64,000 nt of DNA, from positions 10,138,015 through 10,202,014 of the forward strand of contig NC_066331.1 of the NCBI RefSeq assembly GCF_022539315.1, read 5' to 3'. The stretch's first letter is position 1; the number at the start of each line of letters is the position of its first letter. Both the position numbers and the translations under genes were made by a program. This DNA comes from Serinus canaria (taxonomy: Eukaryota; Chordata; Aves; Passeriformes; Fringillidae). Positions 36,701 to 48,700 of the stretch are shown here, one piece after another. The notes below the pieces were generated by a model. It had not been told where the DNA came from and made no database searches. It saw only the letters and a list, made by a program, of their open reading frames with translations.

Positions 36701-39700
36701 TCCTGTGCTGAGCCCAGGGCTGGGGCAGCTCTGCAGGTGGGGTCTGGCCTGGATGGAGCAGAATCCCCCCTTGTCCTGCTGGGCACTGCTGGGGCTGCTG
36801 TGCCTCGAGGAGCTGGGCTGGGCAGCCAAGCCCAGCAGTGCTAAGTGCTGAACACCCTTCATTCCTGTTCCTGGCAGAGCTTCAGGCTGTCCATCTGTCT
36901 GTCTGCACGTGCAGGTGCTGACCCTGGCCAGCAACGAGAGGATCCCTCTGAACCCCACGATGAGGCTGCTGTTTGAGATCAGCCACCTGCGCACGGCCAC
37001 CCCGGCCACCGTGTCCCGGGCAGGTGGGTCCTGCTGGGCTGCCCCTGGGGCTCTTAGCAGCCTGGTGTTGGCCAGTCCTAAGGGAAATACTGGTTGGATA
37101 TGAGGAAGAAGTTTCCTACAGAAAGGGTGATAAAGTTCTGGAATGGTTTGCCCAGGGAGGTGGTGGAGTCCCCATCCCTGGGTGTGTTTAACAAAGCCTG
37201 GATGTGGCACTGGGTGTTGAGGTGCTGGGGCTGGGTTGGACTCGATGATCTTGAAGATCTCTTTCAACCCAGTGATTCTGTGATTCTTTGAAAGCTGCCA
37301 GGCTGGTAGCACAGCTGCCTGTGGTGTGCAGGGAGTGTTCCTGAAGCTCACAGACCCGGGAGGATCCTGAGCCCAGCCCCACTTGGGGTCTGCCATCATC
37401 TGGGGGGTTTACTCAGAGTGTTCCCAGTGGTGCTGTGGGGTCATGGCTGCAGCACTGCTGGGAGAACTCTCCTGCACAGCTCTGCATGTGCCTGATGAGG
37501 AGAGAGCAGCCTCTATCCCAAAGAGCTTTTGGAGCCGTGCATGGGAATGGACAATGAAGGTGTCCCCTGGTGTCTGGTGCCCAGAGCAATAACATGGCTC
37601 AGGCAATACCATGTTCCAAATTTGGGGCAGGGTCATGAGAGGTGTCCTGGTTTCCTGAGTTGCATCTCTTCACTGTGAATGTTTCTCCTCTGCAGTGGGG
37701 CAGCAGGAGGGGGCAGGTAACGAGGGACCAGGTGCATTTGACAGGGTTTCAGTTGTTTCAGAGAGTAGCTGAAAGTTCCTGGTGGAAAAAGGGAGAGCCT
37801 CTGCTGTGTCCTTACTCTTGTCTCTTCTCCTGCACCTCAAGGGATCCTGTACATCAACCCCTCAGACCTGGGCTGGAATGCCCCCGTGAGCAGCTGGATT
37901 GACCGGCGGGAGGTGCAGTCGGAGAGGGCCAACCTGACCATTCTGTTTGACAAGTACCTGCCCCTTTGCCTGGACACCCTGAGAGCCAGGTACCACTGCA
38001 GCCTGGGACAGTGGGAGGTGTCCCTGCCATGTCCCTGCCCCTGCAGGAGGTTGGAATAGATGACTTTTAAAAGTTCCCTTCCAACCCAGTCTAGTCTATG
38101 ATTGTGTGATTCTCCATCCTCTGCTCGCTCCCCATACCTGCAGTTTTATTTAAAAAAAAGAAAAAGAAGAAAAGTCAGTGAACAACTGAACCTGGGCACC
38201 ATCAGCCCCAACGAGGAGGTGTCAGGAGAAGTGCAATTCTTGCTCTTGGCACTGGGAGTTTGGAATCTTGCTGGGGAGCTCCTCTCTGGATGCCCAAACT
38301 TTAAAGCTGTTGGCAGCAAAGCCCATCAAGCATCTCCAGCTCTCTCTGCTGAGCAATTGTCAGCCCATGAAATCCCCAGGATTAGCTGCACCAGCCCCGA
38401 GCTGAGTATTTTGGTAGCTTGCTTAATTCAGAAATTGTAGAACCAACCTTTCAAATAGCTCTAATTACTTTATGGAGGACTTCAGTGCTGCTACAATATT
38501 AGTTTGGAATTCTGTAAGTGTAGCTTAAATGAATGTAAAATGGTAAGATGAAAGGTTTTATTTTATTACTCCTCTATTTGACCGCTTTTGAACTCCTGGC
38601 ACTCCCAGGAAATCATCGCCTTCAGCAACTCCTCCATTTTACTTCTTTCAAGAGGATCAAAGTTTTTAAATGCCTGAAACTTCTGATTACTGTTATTATG
38701 TGTGTGTGTGCCAGTGCCAGCAGGGCCAGGCAGAGGATGGGTGTTCTCTTCTTCCTGCTGACAAGGAAAATGCTGATTTTCTGGCAAAGCATTCCTGCCT
38801 TGCTTTCCTGGGCTGGGAGCAGCCCTGGTGCTTCACCCAGTTATGTTTCCCAATCATGTTTTCCTTTTCCATCCCTCAGATTTAAGAAGATTATTCCCAT
38901 TCCTGAGCAGAGCATGGTTCAGATGCTGTGTTACCTCCTGGAATGCCTCCTGACAGAGGACAACACACCTCCTGACTGTCCCAAGGAGCTTTATGAACTT
39001 TACTTTGTCTTTGCTGCTGTCTGGGCCTTTGGTGGCTCCATGTTCCAGGACCAGGTAAGAAGGGAGGGGCCACATCAGCATCTTTCAAGAGACCTTTTAT
39101 TGCCTTTGTTTTTTCCCTGCTTTTTGCTACTTTCCCAGACCTAAAGCTGTGTCAGTGCTGCTGTTTGACCTGGAAACCTGAACTAAACAATCCCTTTTGT
39201 GAGAGGCCTCATTATCCAGGTGGTAACACTGGAGAATGGCCAAGCCCAGGGTGATGCCATCACCTCCAGGCTGTGGAGGGCCAGAGAAGCTTTTGTGGTC
39301 CTTTGGAGGATTTAACCCTCCATTCCCTGGGTGCCAGCTGGGAAAACCACAGCCCTGGTTCTGTCAGTGCAGGGTGACTTTTAAGCCAAGCCTGGGGGGC
39401 ACAGCTTCATTCAGAAATTGGTCCATGCCCAGCAGTTCCTCTCAGCAGAGGAATTCCAGCCCCTTGCTCTGTCTGGGGCACGGCTGGTGGCACTTGGACA
39501 TGGCATTCCCATGCCATAGCAGCCAGCCCTGGCATGGCAGGACCTTGGCACAGCTGGCTGTGTGGCAGGAGGAGCTGGGAGCAGGCTCAGCATCCCTCTG
39601 GGAGGATTCTGGGTGCTGCTGCTCTGTAAATGTCAGGGAGGAGAGCGTGAGCACACGGCGTCCAAGCGAGGGGGAGCCTGATGAAAAACGATGCAATATA

Positions 39701-42700
39701 AAAGCTGTTTATTGCTCCCTGCTGAAGGTGCCCTTCCTGGTGACCTTTTGCTGCTGAAATGTCAGGAGAAACAGGCTGGAAGGCTTCCCACTGCTTGGTG
39801 TTTGCTGGTGGGGAGCAGGGCCCCTCCATAAAACCAGATGATAGATTTGCCATTTCCAGGCCCTCAAATTAGCAGAAATCCACACGGGGTTTTTGTTAAG
39901 GAAGCAGTTTGAGCTCGACACCATTCTGGCAATAGAGCTGGGGCTGGGACTGCTCCACTTAAGGGCTCAGCCCCTCCCAGCACGGGAGCAAGGCGAGGCA
40001 GCACTGTGAGAAAGCTTTTAGCAGTGCTGCACATCCTTTTTCTGCTGCAGGGCTGAGGAGTTGTGGCAGCAGGAGAAAGGAGATTACAGTCATTCTGCCT
40101 CTCTGGGCAGCACGAGACTGCAAAATCTTGGATGCTAATAATGTGGTTTTCAAATCCTCTGGTCCTTGATGTGTGGTGGCTCGGGGAGTTTTGCAGAGGA
40201 CACTCAGTTCAAAGCCAGGTTTCCTGAGGAAGGCTGAGCAGTCCCTGGTCCCACCTGCTCCCCAAAACCCGTGTGGTGGCTCTGGGGAGGAGAGACCTAA
40301 TAGAGATGCCCCAGGAACAAACTGTGCTGCTAAAACCAGCTCAGTGATGCATGTGCTCTCTCCCAGACATCTTTTTAGCAGCACTTTCCGCCTCCTTCCC
40401 CCCCGTTTCTCCCCAGGGCTGAGGGCTGCAGTCCCTGTGCTCTGCGTGGGAAGGGTTCAGACAGTGGCTGGCCCAGTTTCACAGAGGAGACCTGAGGCAG
40501 GGAAGGGGACCAAGCACATTTTGCAAATCCTGACTCAGTGTCTAAAGCAAAAACTGTCACCCCAGCTCCCAAAAAACAAAAGTTTTCAGATGCTTGAAAA
40601 TCCTCATGCATGGAGGGATAGAAGGGGGGAAAGCAGGAGCTTGCTGGGCTCTGTGGCAGCAGCCCCTCTCCCATTCTTTGCTGAACTGGGGCTTGCTGCT
40701 CCTGCTTGAAAAGAGGCCAGAAAACAACAACTAAGTGTTGGCAGGTGGTGTGATTTATGAGGAAGAGATTTGGTATGCATGCTCTGACTGTCCATGGCCA
40801 CGGATGGAGATGGATGTGGTGTCCTTGTCTGTTGGAAGAAGTAGGCACCAAAAATCAATCAAGTGTCTGTTTAGTCATAGGCACGTATTTCTCTTTTTCA
40901 AATTGATCCATCTGTCTAATCTCATACATACTAGGAGTGATCAACACAGAGGATGAATTATTTAGGGGAATAAATAGGACTGATGAGAAAAAATGAAGAA
41001 AATGAAAAATTAGCCTTAATAATAGGAAAAAGGATAAGATTGTTATGCTGTGGAATGTATTTTTAAGGACTAATCCCACTCTAGTGGACTGGGATAAATA
41101 ACATTCTCCATCTCTAATGAATTTCTTTGGATTTGTCTAATTTTTCCTCTCTTTATCTGGCAGCTGGTGGACTACAGAGTGGAGTTCAGCAAGTGGTGGG
41201 TGGCAGAATTCAAGACAATCAAGTTCCCTTCTCACGGCACAGTCTTTGACTTCTACGTTGATCCAGAAACAAAGAAGTTTGAGCCTTGGTCTAAACTTAT
41301 TCCCCAGTTTGAATTTGATCCAGAGGTGCCACTGCAGGTAGGTGACCCCAGCGGGCTGCTGGGCTGGAGGAGCTCCTGTGTTTCAGTGAGTGAACGTGGG
41401 TGTTTCAGTGAGGTCTGGTGAAAGGCCAGGCACTGCTGGAATTCTTTATTGGATACAACTAAATCACCCATCTTTTTTTTGCTGTGCTTTGGCTGTAACA
41501 GCACAACCTCCATCCATCTTCCAAACAGGAGTGATGTACAGCAGGGGCAGGGAGCTGCTGTGCCCAGGGTGGTGAGACAGAGCAGGGACAAAGCCTCTGA
41601 GACACCCTGACTGGCTGTCGTTCTCGTGGCTGTACACAGAGAGGGTTTTATGTTTGGGCCAAGAGAAAAGTTCCTCAGGTAGTAAATTGTGGTTGCCAGT
41701 TGCACTCCTCTCTGTTTTTCAGAAGTGGCACTGTGAGATCACTTGTAAAAATCATCACTGATTTAGCAAGGTGTGATTTTGTGGGGGGATGCAGGTGCTG
41801 CTCCCAGGGGTGTGGGGGTGTTCTCAGGGGTCCCAGGACGAGGGAAGAGATGAGAATCTTGACTCCATGTTTCAGAAGGCTGATTTGTTATTTTATGATA
41901 TATATTATATTAAAGTAAATGCTATATTAAAACTAGACTAAAATAATAGAAGAAAGGATTTCATCAGAAGGCTTGAAAGGAACGGAATGATAATAAAATC
42001 TTGTGACTGACCAGAGAGTCTGAGACAGCCGGATTGTGATTGGCCATTAATTAAAAACAACTACATGAGACCAATCAAAGATGCACCTGTTGTATTCCAC
42101 AGCAGCAGGTAATTATTGTTTTTCTTTTCCTCTGAGGCTGCTCAGCTTCTCAGGAGAAAAATCCTAAAAGGATTTTTCATAAAATATGTCCATGTGGATA
42201 TTTCATAAAATATGTGACAGTGGTGTTCCCCTGAAAAGATAGATTTAAATGGCTGGCAGCAGCGCATCATTCCTTCCCTAAAAGGCTGAAACCTGAAGGC
42301 ATCAGGGCAGGGGGCACTGAGGTGGGTGCTGTGCCCCCAGGCCTGCCTGGTGCCCACGGCCGAGACGGTTCGGGTGCGGTTCCTGGTGGCCAGGCTGCTG
42401 CAGCGCCGGCGCCCCGTGCTGCTGGTGGGCACTGCAGGCACGGGCAAGTCTGTGCTGCTGGGGGACACGCTCTGCTCGCTGGACACCGACGCCTTCCTGG
42501 TCAAGAAGGTCCCCTTTAACTACTACACCACCTCTGCCATGCTGCAAGGTGAGCTCTGAAACCGTGCTCGGGGGTTGGGGTTGGGTATCGGGAGGAATTT
42601 CTGTGCAAAAAGGGTGGTTGGGTATGGGAATGGGCTGCCCAGGGAGGTGGTGGGGTCACCATTCCTGGAGGTGTTGGACAAAGCCTGGATGTGGCACTCA

Positions 42701-45700
42701 GTGCCATGGCTTAGTTGACAGAGTGGTGTTAGGTCAAAGATTGGACTCTGTGATCTCAAGGGTCATTTCCAGCTGGGTTCATTCTGTGTCACATCATCAC
42801 TGTGTGATTCTGTGCCATTCCTGGGGCATCTGTTGGGGTTTGGAGCAGGATGTGCACTGGGAAGCTCAAGGAAAGACCCGTGGGTGAGTTGCCCGTGTTG
42901 TTGTGGGCACACTCACAACCCCACAGTGAAGCTCTCTGCTCAGCAGAGCCCTGCTCTTGTGGGGAAGATGTTTTCCAACCTGAGGATTTGCATTCTTAAC
43001 CCCACCACTCTGGTTCAGGGCTGTGCCAAAGCCCAGGCTTCCATCTGCTGCAGTTTCCATGGCTTGAATTTGACTTGAAGTGTTTTTAACATGCTGGAAT
43101 TGAAGAGTTAGATGGGTTTTTTGGAGAGGATCCAAACTGTCCTCAGGGTGCAATGATGGGAACTGCATCCCAATTAGCAGTGAGGATGGTGCTAATGGCC
43201 ATGTGCAGGGTGGCTGCATGGGGCTGTGCTCCTGTCCTGCAGGTGCCACCCCCTCCCCAGGGGCACAGAGCTTGCTGGCCTGGGGGGCTCAGACCCTCGA
43301 GGAATTTCTTGCCCCAGGGAAGCCCTTCAAGAAAAAAAATGGGTAAAACCTCCCCTTCTGGCCAGTCCCGCAGCCATGGGCAGTGGGATGGTTGTAACCT
43401 CCCTTTTTCCTTTTCCTCCTGGAGTGGGGAGAGCCCTGGCTTGGGGAGGGGGCTCAGCTGGGGACCCTGGTGTTCCCCACCTGCCCAGGTGAGTGTGTGC
43501 AGCTGTGGGGCAGGTACAGTGTGTCCCTGTTGCTCTGGGCTCTGGGCTGAGCCCTCCCCTTCCTTCCTCTGCAGAGCCCAGCACATCTTCATCACAGGGA
43601 AGTGTGATTTATGCTGCCTGGCATCCTTCCCCACTGCTCATTTTTTAGTTAATTTGTCCCTTTTTGTGGAGTTTGTCAGTTGGCTGCTTTTTTTTTTTTC
43701 CTCAGCAGGTGCCTCTTTAGATTTGTAAAATGGGAATCCAAAGCAGTTTGGGATTCTAGTTTTTATTTACCTTGGAAAAAGCCAACCTGAAAGCCAGGAA
43801 TTTTTAAGTCAAGGAGCCTGTTGGGACAGAGATTTTTTTTTAAGGTTCAGAGCTGCACTCTTGAGGGGAAGCACAGGGATGGAGTTCAAACAATCTTTGT
43901 GGACCTGTAGCTCACAGATTTTCATGTGCATGGGGGTAAAAGGAGTCAGAATCTCTCTGTGCCCAAACCTGGGCACAGTTTGGGGATTTTCTTTGGGGTA
44001 TTTTGACCAAATCCCACTGCCTGTGGAGCCTGGACCTCTGGAATGCTGCTCCATGGCCATCTTGGACCTCTGCTCCTCCATCAGCTCCATCCCTGCCCTC
44101 ATTCCCCACCTTCCCCCTCCAGATCTGCCTTGAGAAAATGACAATAAATGTTGGGTTTTGGGGTTGGGTGCTCTCTCCCCCATGGCCATCAGGGTGAGAG
44201 GGGCCACACTTGCCAAGTCTGGTGTGCAGTGAGTGTTTGAGGGGCTGATGGGGATGTGTCAGGAGCCCAGAGCAAGGACCCTGCAGGATTATTGTGGGAT
44301 AAGCTTTGAATTAAAATGCAACTTCCACAAACGTGTCACTTCATCCCCAGTAATTGCATTTCACTATGATGAATCTCCTGCATCCTTGTTTAACCTCGAA
44401 AAGGGCTGATTTTATGTGTTAATTAAGGCCTAATTAAATTTAAATTAAATGCTTATTTGAAACACTTAATTTGACTTGCTACCAGAAATTTCAAATATTG
44501 TGGTTTTATTGAAGGGGGAGAGAGACTCCACTGAGGAAAAATCTATCATTTTTCTAAGCACAATTCATGGCTTTGTGCAGAAGAGTCTGTGACAAGAAAA
44601 CAGCTGAATTCTTAGTGGGTTACCAGGCTGTCTGCAGGGCACCCAAGCAGGAAACAAATGGGGTTTTAAAAGATTCGTGGTGGGAAAAAAATAAAAACAA
44701 CCCAGAATATAAATTTTCCCTAATAACTTTTGCCCTTGATAAGGGATGGCTGAAGTGTGCATTTGCACCAAATTTTTATCAAAACTCCCAGTTGTCCCTA
44801 ATTACAAAGGATTGCTCCTTGCCTTGCTGCTGCTTACAGGACTGGTGATAACCCCAAACTGTGTCAGTGAAATAAATTCTGCCTCCATCTCCAGGAGGGC
44901 TGGGAGCACCTGGGAGGGAGGGTGGGCTCCAAGAAAAGCCCTGGCAGGAAATTCACCCCAGGGCCCAGAGAAGCTGCTGCTGTTTGCTCTGCCCCTTCCC
45001 GAGGCAGTAAAGGTTGCTCAGGCTGCAGTGAAAGAAATCAATAACCTATAAAACATTTTGTGCAGCAGTGTGGGGTGATCTGCATTAAATATCACTCCAG
45101 CATTGTAAATATTCCCAATATGCTCCAGTCTAGAGCAGCACATAACCTCAGCCTTCTGCTAAAACAAACGGGAATTTTCCAGAGCTTCCAAATGAGTTTT
45201 CTCTCCATGCCCTTCCTTCCTAAAAAGCCACAAACACCACAGGTGAGCTGGGAGAGCTGGGGCTCCCTGCTCTCATCCCAGTCCCTCCTGGCCCTACAGG
45301 TGTGCTGGAGAAGCCTCTGGAGAAAAAGGCTGGCAGGAATTACGGCCCCCCAGGCACCAAGAGGCTGGTGTACTTCATGGATGACCTGAACATGCCCCAG
45401 GTGGACGCCTACGGCACCGTGCAGCCCCACACCCTGCTCAGGCAGCACCTGGACTATGGCCACTGGTATGAGCCTGCTGCAGCTTTGCCCTGGGGTGGAT
45501 AACAAGGCAGATCTGCACTATTGAAAGCAAGGAAAGAAAAAAGCAGAAGTATAACGTTAGATTGAAGCCCGTATTTCCCTTAAGCTGTCATCTAACAAAA
45601 AATTCTACAACACTACTGATTGCCACACCTACAAAACCCAAAGCTCACAGTCTTTGGGTGGTGAAACACAAGATGACAGCTGCAAATATGGGCTGAGACC

Positions 45701-48700
45701 TTTTTGTCCAGGTTGGTGTTGGGAACGGGGTTTGAGATGAATGCACAGCTCTCTTCCATCCTGTGGTGGAGCTGGCTGGGAGGCTGTGGGTGAGGAGAGC
45801 ACTGTGCACCCTGAGCTGTCCCATGTCCCCAGCAAACATTCCCTGAGCATGGGGGGAGGCCATGGACTGCCCCTGCTGTGAGCTCCCTGTGCTGTTTTCA
45901 GCCAGGCAGCAGCAAACAGTCATTTTCCAGGCACAGGTAATCTGTAGTAAACCAGTAGCAGTGCTCTGGAAGGAGAGTGGAGTGTTTTACACTGCAGCCA
46001 GCAGGGCAGGGATACTCACAGCTCTTCCAGGGGAAAAACCAGGCAGAGACACAGAGACATTCCCAGTCTCTTCAGCTGTGTGTGCCCAGACTTGAACAAA
46101 ATCTTCCCAACCAGGGGCACAGTGGGGTGGATGCAGAAATTCAGGGCTGTGGGTGTTGGGGAGGTTGGGCAAAGAGAGGCTGTGTGAGCTGTGTGGGAGC
46201 AATGCCACGTGTTGGGGGCACCATGTGCCACTTGTCCCCTCCCAGGTGGGTCCAGGCTCCCTGCCCTGCTCTCAGCAGCAGGTGCAGCCTCAGTGCTCCT
46301 GCTGAGCCCAGGGTGCTGAGGAGGGACAGGGGCACAGCTCTGGTTGCATTCCACAGCAGCAGATAATCATTGTTTACATTTCGTTTCTGAGGCTTCTCAG
46401 GAGAAAAGATCCTAACAAAAGGATTTTGATAAAATGTGTCTGTGACACCCATTGGCTGTGTTCCTCTTCCTCCGCCCCCCATTCCCCCGGGTTAAAAGTC
46501 TCCCACCATGAGGCAACGCCCTCTTTCCCACCTTAGAAATGAACATAGGATGTTGGTCCCCATGTGGAGAAGAGCACTTCTGGTCTTTATCTCTGTCCAT
46601 GGAAGATCCTGTGGGCTGGGGTCCATAGTTTGCTGGATTGGACCTGTACAGCCCATCCAGACATGGATTCTTACAGTTGGTGCCCAATGTGGGGCTCAAA
46701 TCCACAACCCTGAGATTCAGTCTCATGCTCTACTGACTGACCCACCTGGGCACACAGGGATTCCTAAACCCAGGGGTGTGGTCACCATCTGTGGCTTTTG
46801 CTGTGCCCCAAGGTATGACAGGAGCAGGCTGTCCCTGAAGGAGATCAGCAACGTGCAGTACGTGTCCTGCATGAACCCCACTGCAGGGAGCTTCACCATC
46901 AACCCCCGGCTCCAGGTAAAGCCCTGCTCCATGGCCCTGGTTTTTGGGTGGGTTGCTCAGGCTCAAGGCTTCAGGAGAACCTGTGGCAGATCCTGCTGTC
47001 GTTCAATCAGTGGAAACAGCATGAAGTGACTAATTCCTGATGGAATTTCTCCTTTCTTTGTGTTTCCTCTTGTTTTGCTGCTCAGTGGAAGGAAGAGGTC
47101 ACAAGTTCCCAGGGAGCTGGACACCCACTCTCAGGAAAACTTCCAATTCAGACAGGCAGATTTTACCTTCCTCTAGCTGATACTTAGTGCTGGACCAGAG
47201 TTCTTGAAAGTCTTTTGGTGGTCAGGCATTGGAACTTGCAGCCCAGGGTAGTGGTAGAGTCACCAACTCTGGATGTGTTCAAAAATGAACTCCAAAATGA
47301 TACTCCACAGTATGCTCTGGGATTTGTTCAAAGGTTGGACTTGATCTCAGAGATCTTTTCTAACCTGAAGCATTCCATGTTCTCTTCCTCTGCAAGTTCC
47401 TCATCAACAAAGGGTCTTCTGGGAGGTGACACCTTCTGGGGCTGCTCCTGCCAGAGACAGGTCTGGGCTTCACCAGGGCTCTGTGGGGCCTTCGGACCTC
47501 TCAGCTCTTCAGTGGACTGAGCTTCCCTTGTGATATGCCACTGAAAATCCCTTGTTCAGCCAGCAGAAGGTGTCTCCTGCCAGCTGTCCTCTGCTGGGAA
47601 TTTGGAGGGGGGACATAGTTCTGGTGGACTTCAAGTCATGGGATCATAGAGCATCCCGGGTTGGAAGGGACCTCCAAAGATCATCTGGGCCAGCCTTTCC
47701 TGGGAAGTGGAGCCCAGATGAGATTGTTCAGTGCTGTGTCCAGCCACAGAAAGGGCACTGACCTGGGAGGTGATTTCCATCTCTCTGACCTTTCCACCTT
47801 TCACTTTCTCTTCCTCAGCGTCACTTCTGTATCTTCGCTCTCTCCAACCCTGACCAGGACTCCTTGTCCAGGATCTACAGCACCATCTTGGTGCAGCACC
47901 TGGCCAGTGGGAACTTCTCAGAGGCTGTGCAAAAATCAGCCCAGCAGCTCATTGCCCTGGCCCTGGGGCTGCACCAGAAGGTGGCTGCCACTTTCCTGCC
48001 AACAGCTGTCAAGTTCCACTACGTCTTCAACCTCAGAGACTTCTCCAATATCTTCCAAGTAAGTGCAGCTCCTGTCCTGTGCCATTTGGAGTTTGTCCCC
48101 ATATCACAGGTAGTTTGTCCCTTTGGCCCTTGGTGAGCCAAACACAGTGTCCCACTCAGTAGTGACACAGCATGGGCGTCCCCTGAGCTCAGGGGGTGAC
48201 CTGGGGTCAGTCCCTGACCCCTGGTTGGTTTTGAATGGATTCCAGAGCCATCACCCATGACCATTTACCTTCCAGCCTCCTCTGGCCAGTGGGGAGGGAT
48301 GCACAGCTCCAGAAGGAGGTGTAGGTTTTGAGGGGTTGGAAGAGTCCTCTGGCTGGAAAAAGGACAAACTGGAGAGAGCTTTGGGCTCCTGACCCCAGCC
48401 CTTCCAGCAGTGGCTCTTGGCAGGGTGCTGGAGCTGGGCTTGTCTTGTTGGTCCCCACCTCATGGTGGGGGTGTGGGGGTCCATGACAACCATCCCACCA
48501 CACAGGGAAGATCTTCCTGCATGGGGAGGGGCTGGATGCTCTGTGGGCTGCTGGCCCTGAGGAGAGGACAGGGGTGGCTGGTTCAGCTGCTCTGCCAGAG
48601 CCAGGGCAGCTTGGTGGCTGTACCAGCACGTCCTCTCAGGTGCTCAGCATGAGGCATGCAGGATGGCAGTTAAGCAGTGATAAATCAATCCAAACCAGGG

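Noticed and set aside
46678..46751. Functional tRNA-Lys gene on the - strand
   Set aside because: The anticodon loop is two bases short and CCA is encoded in DNA.
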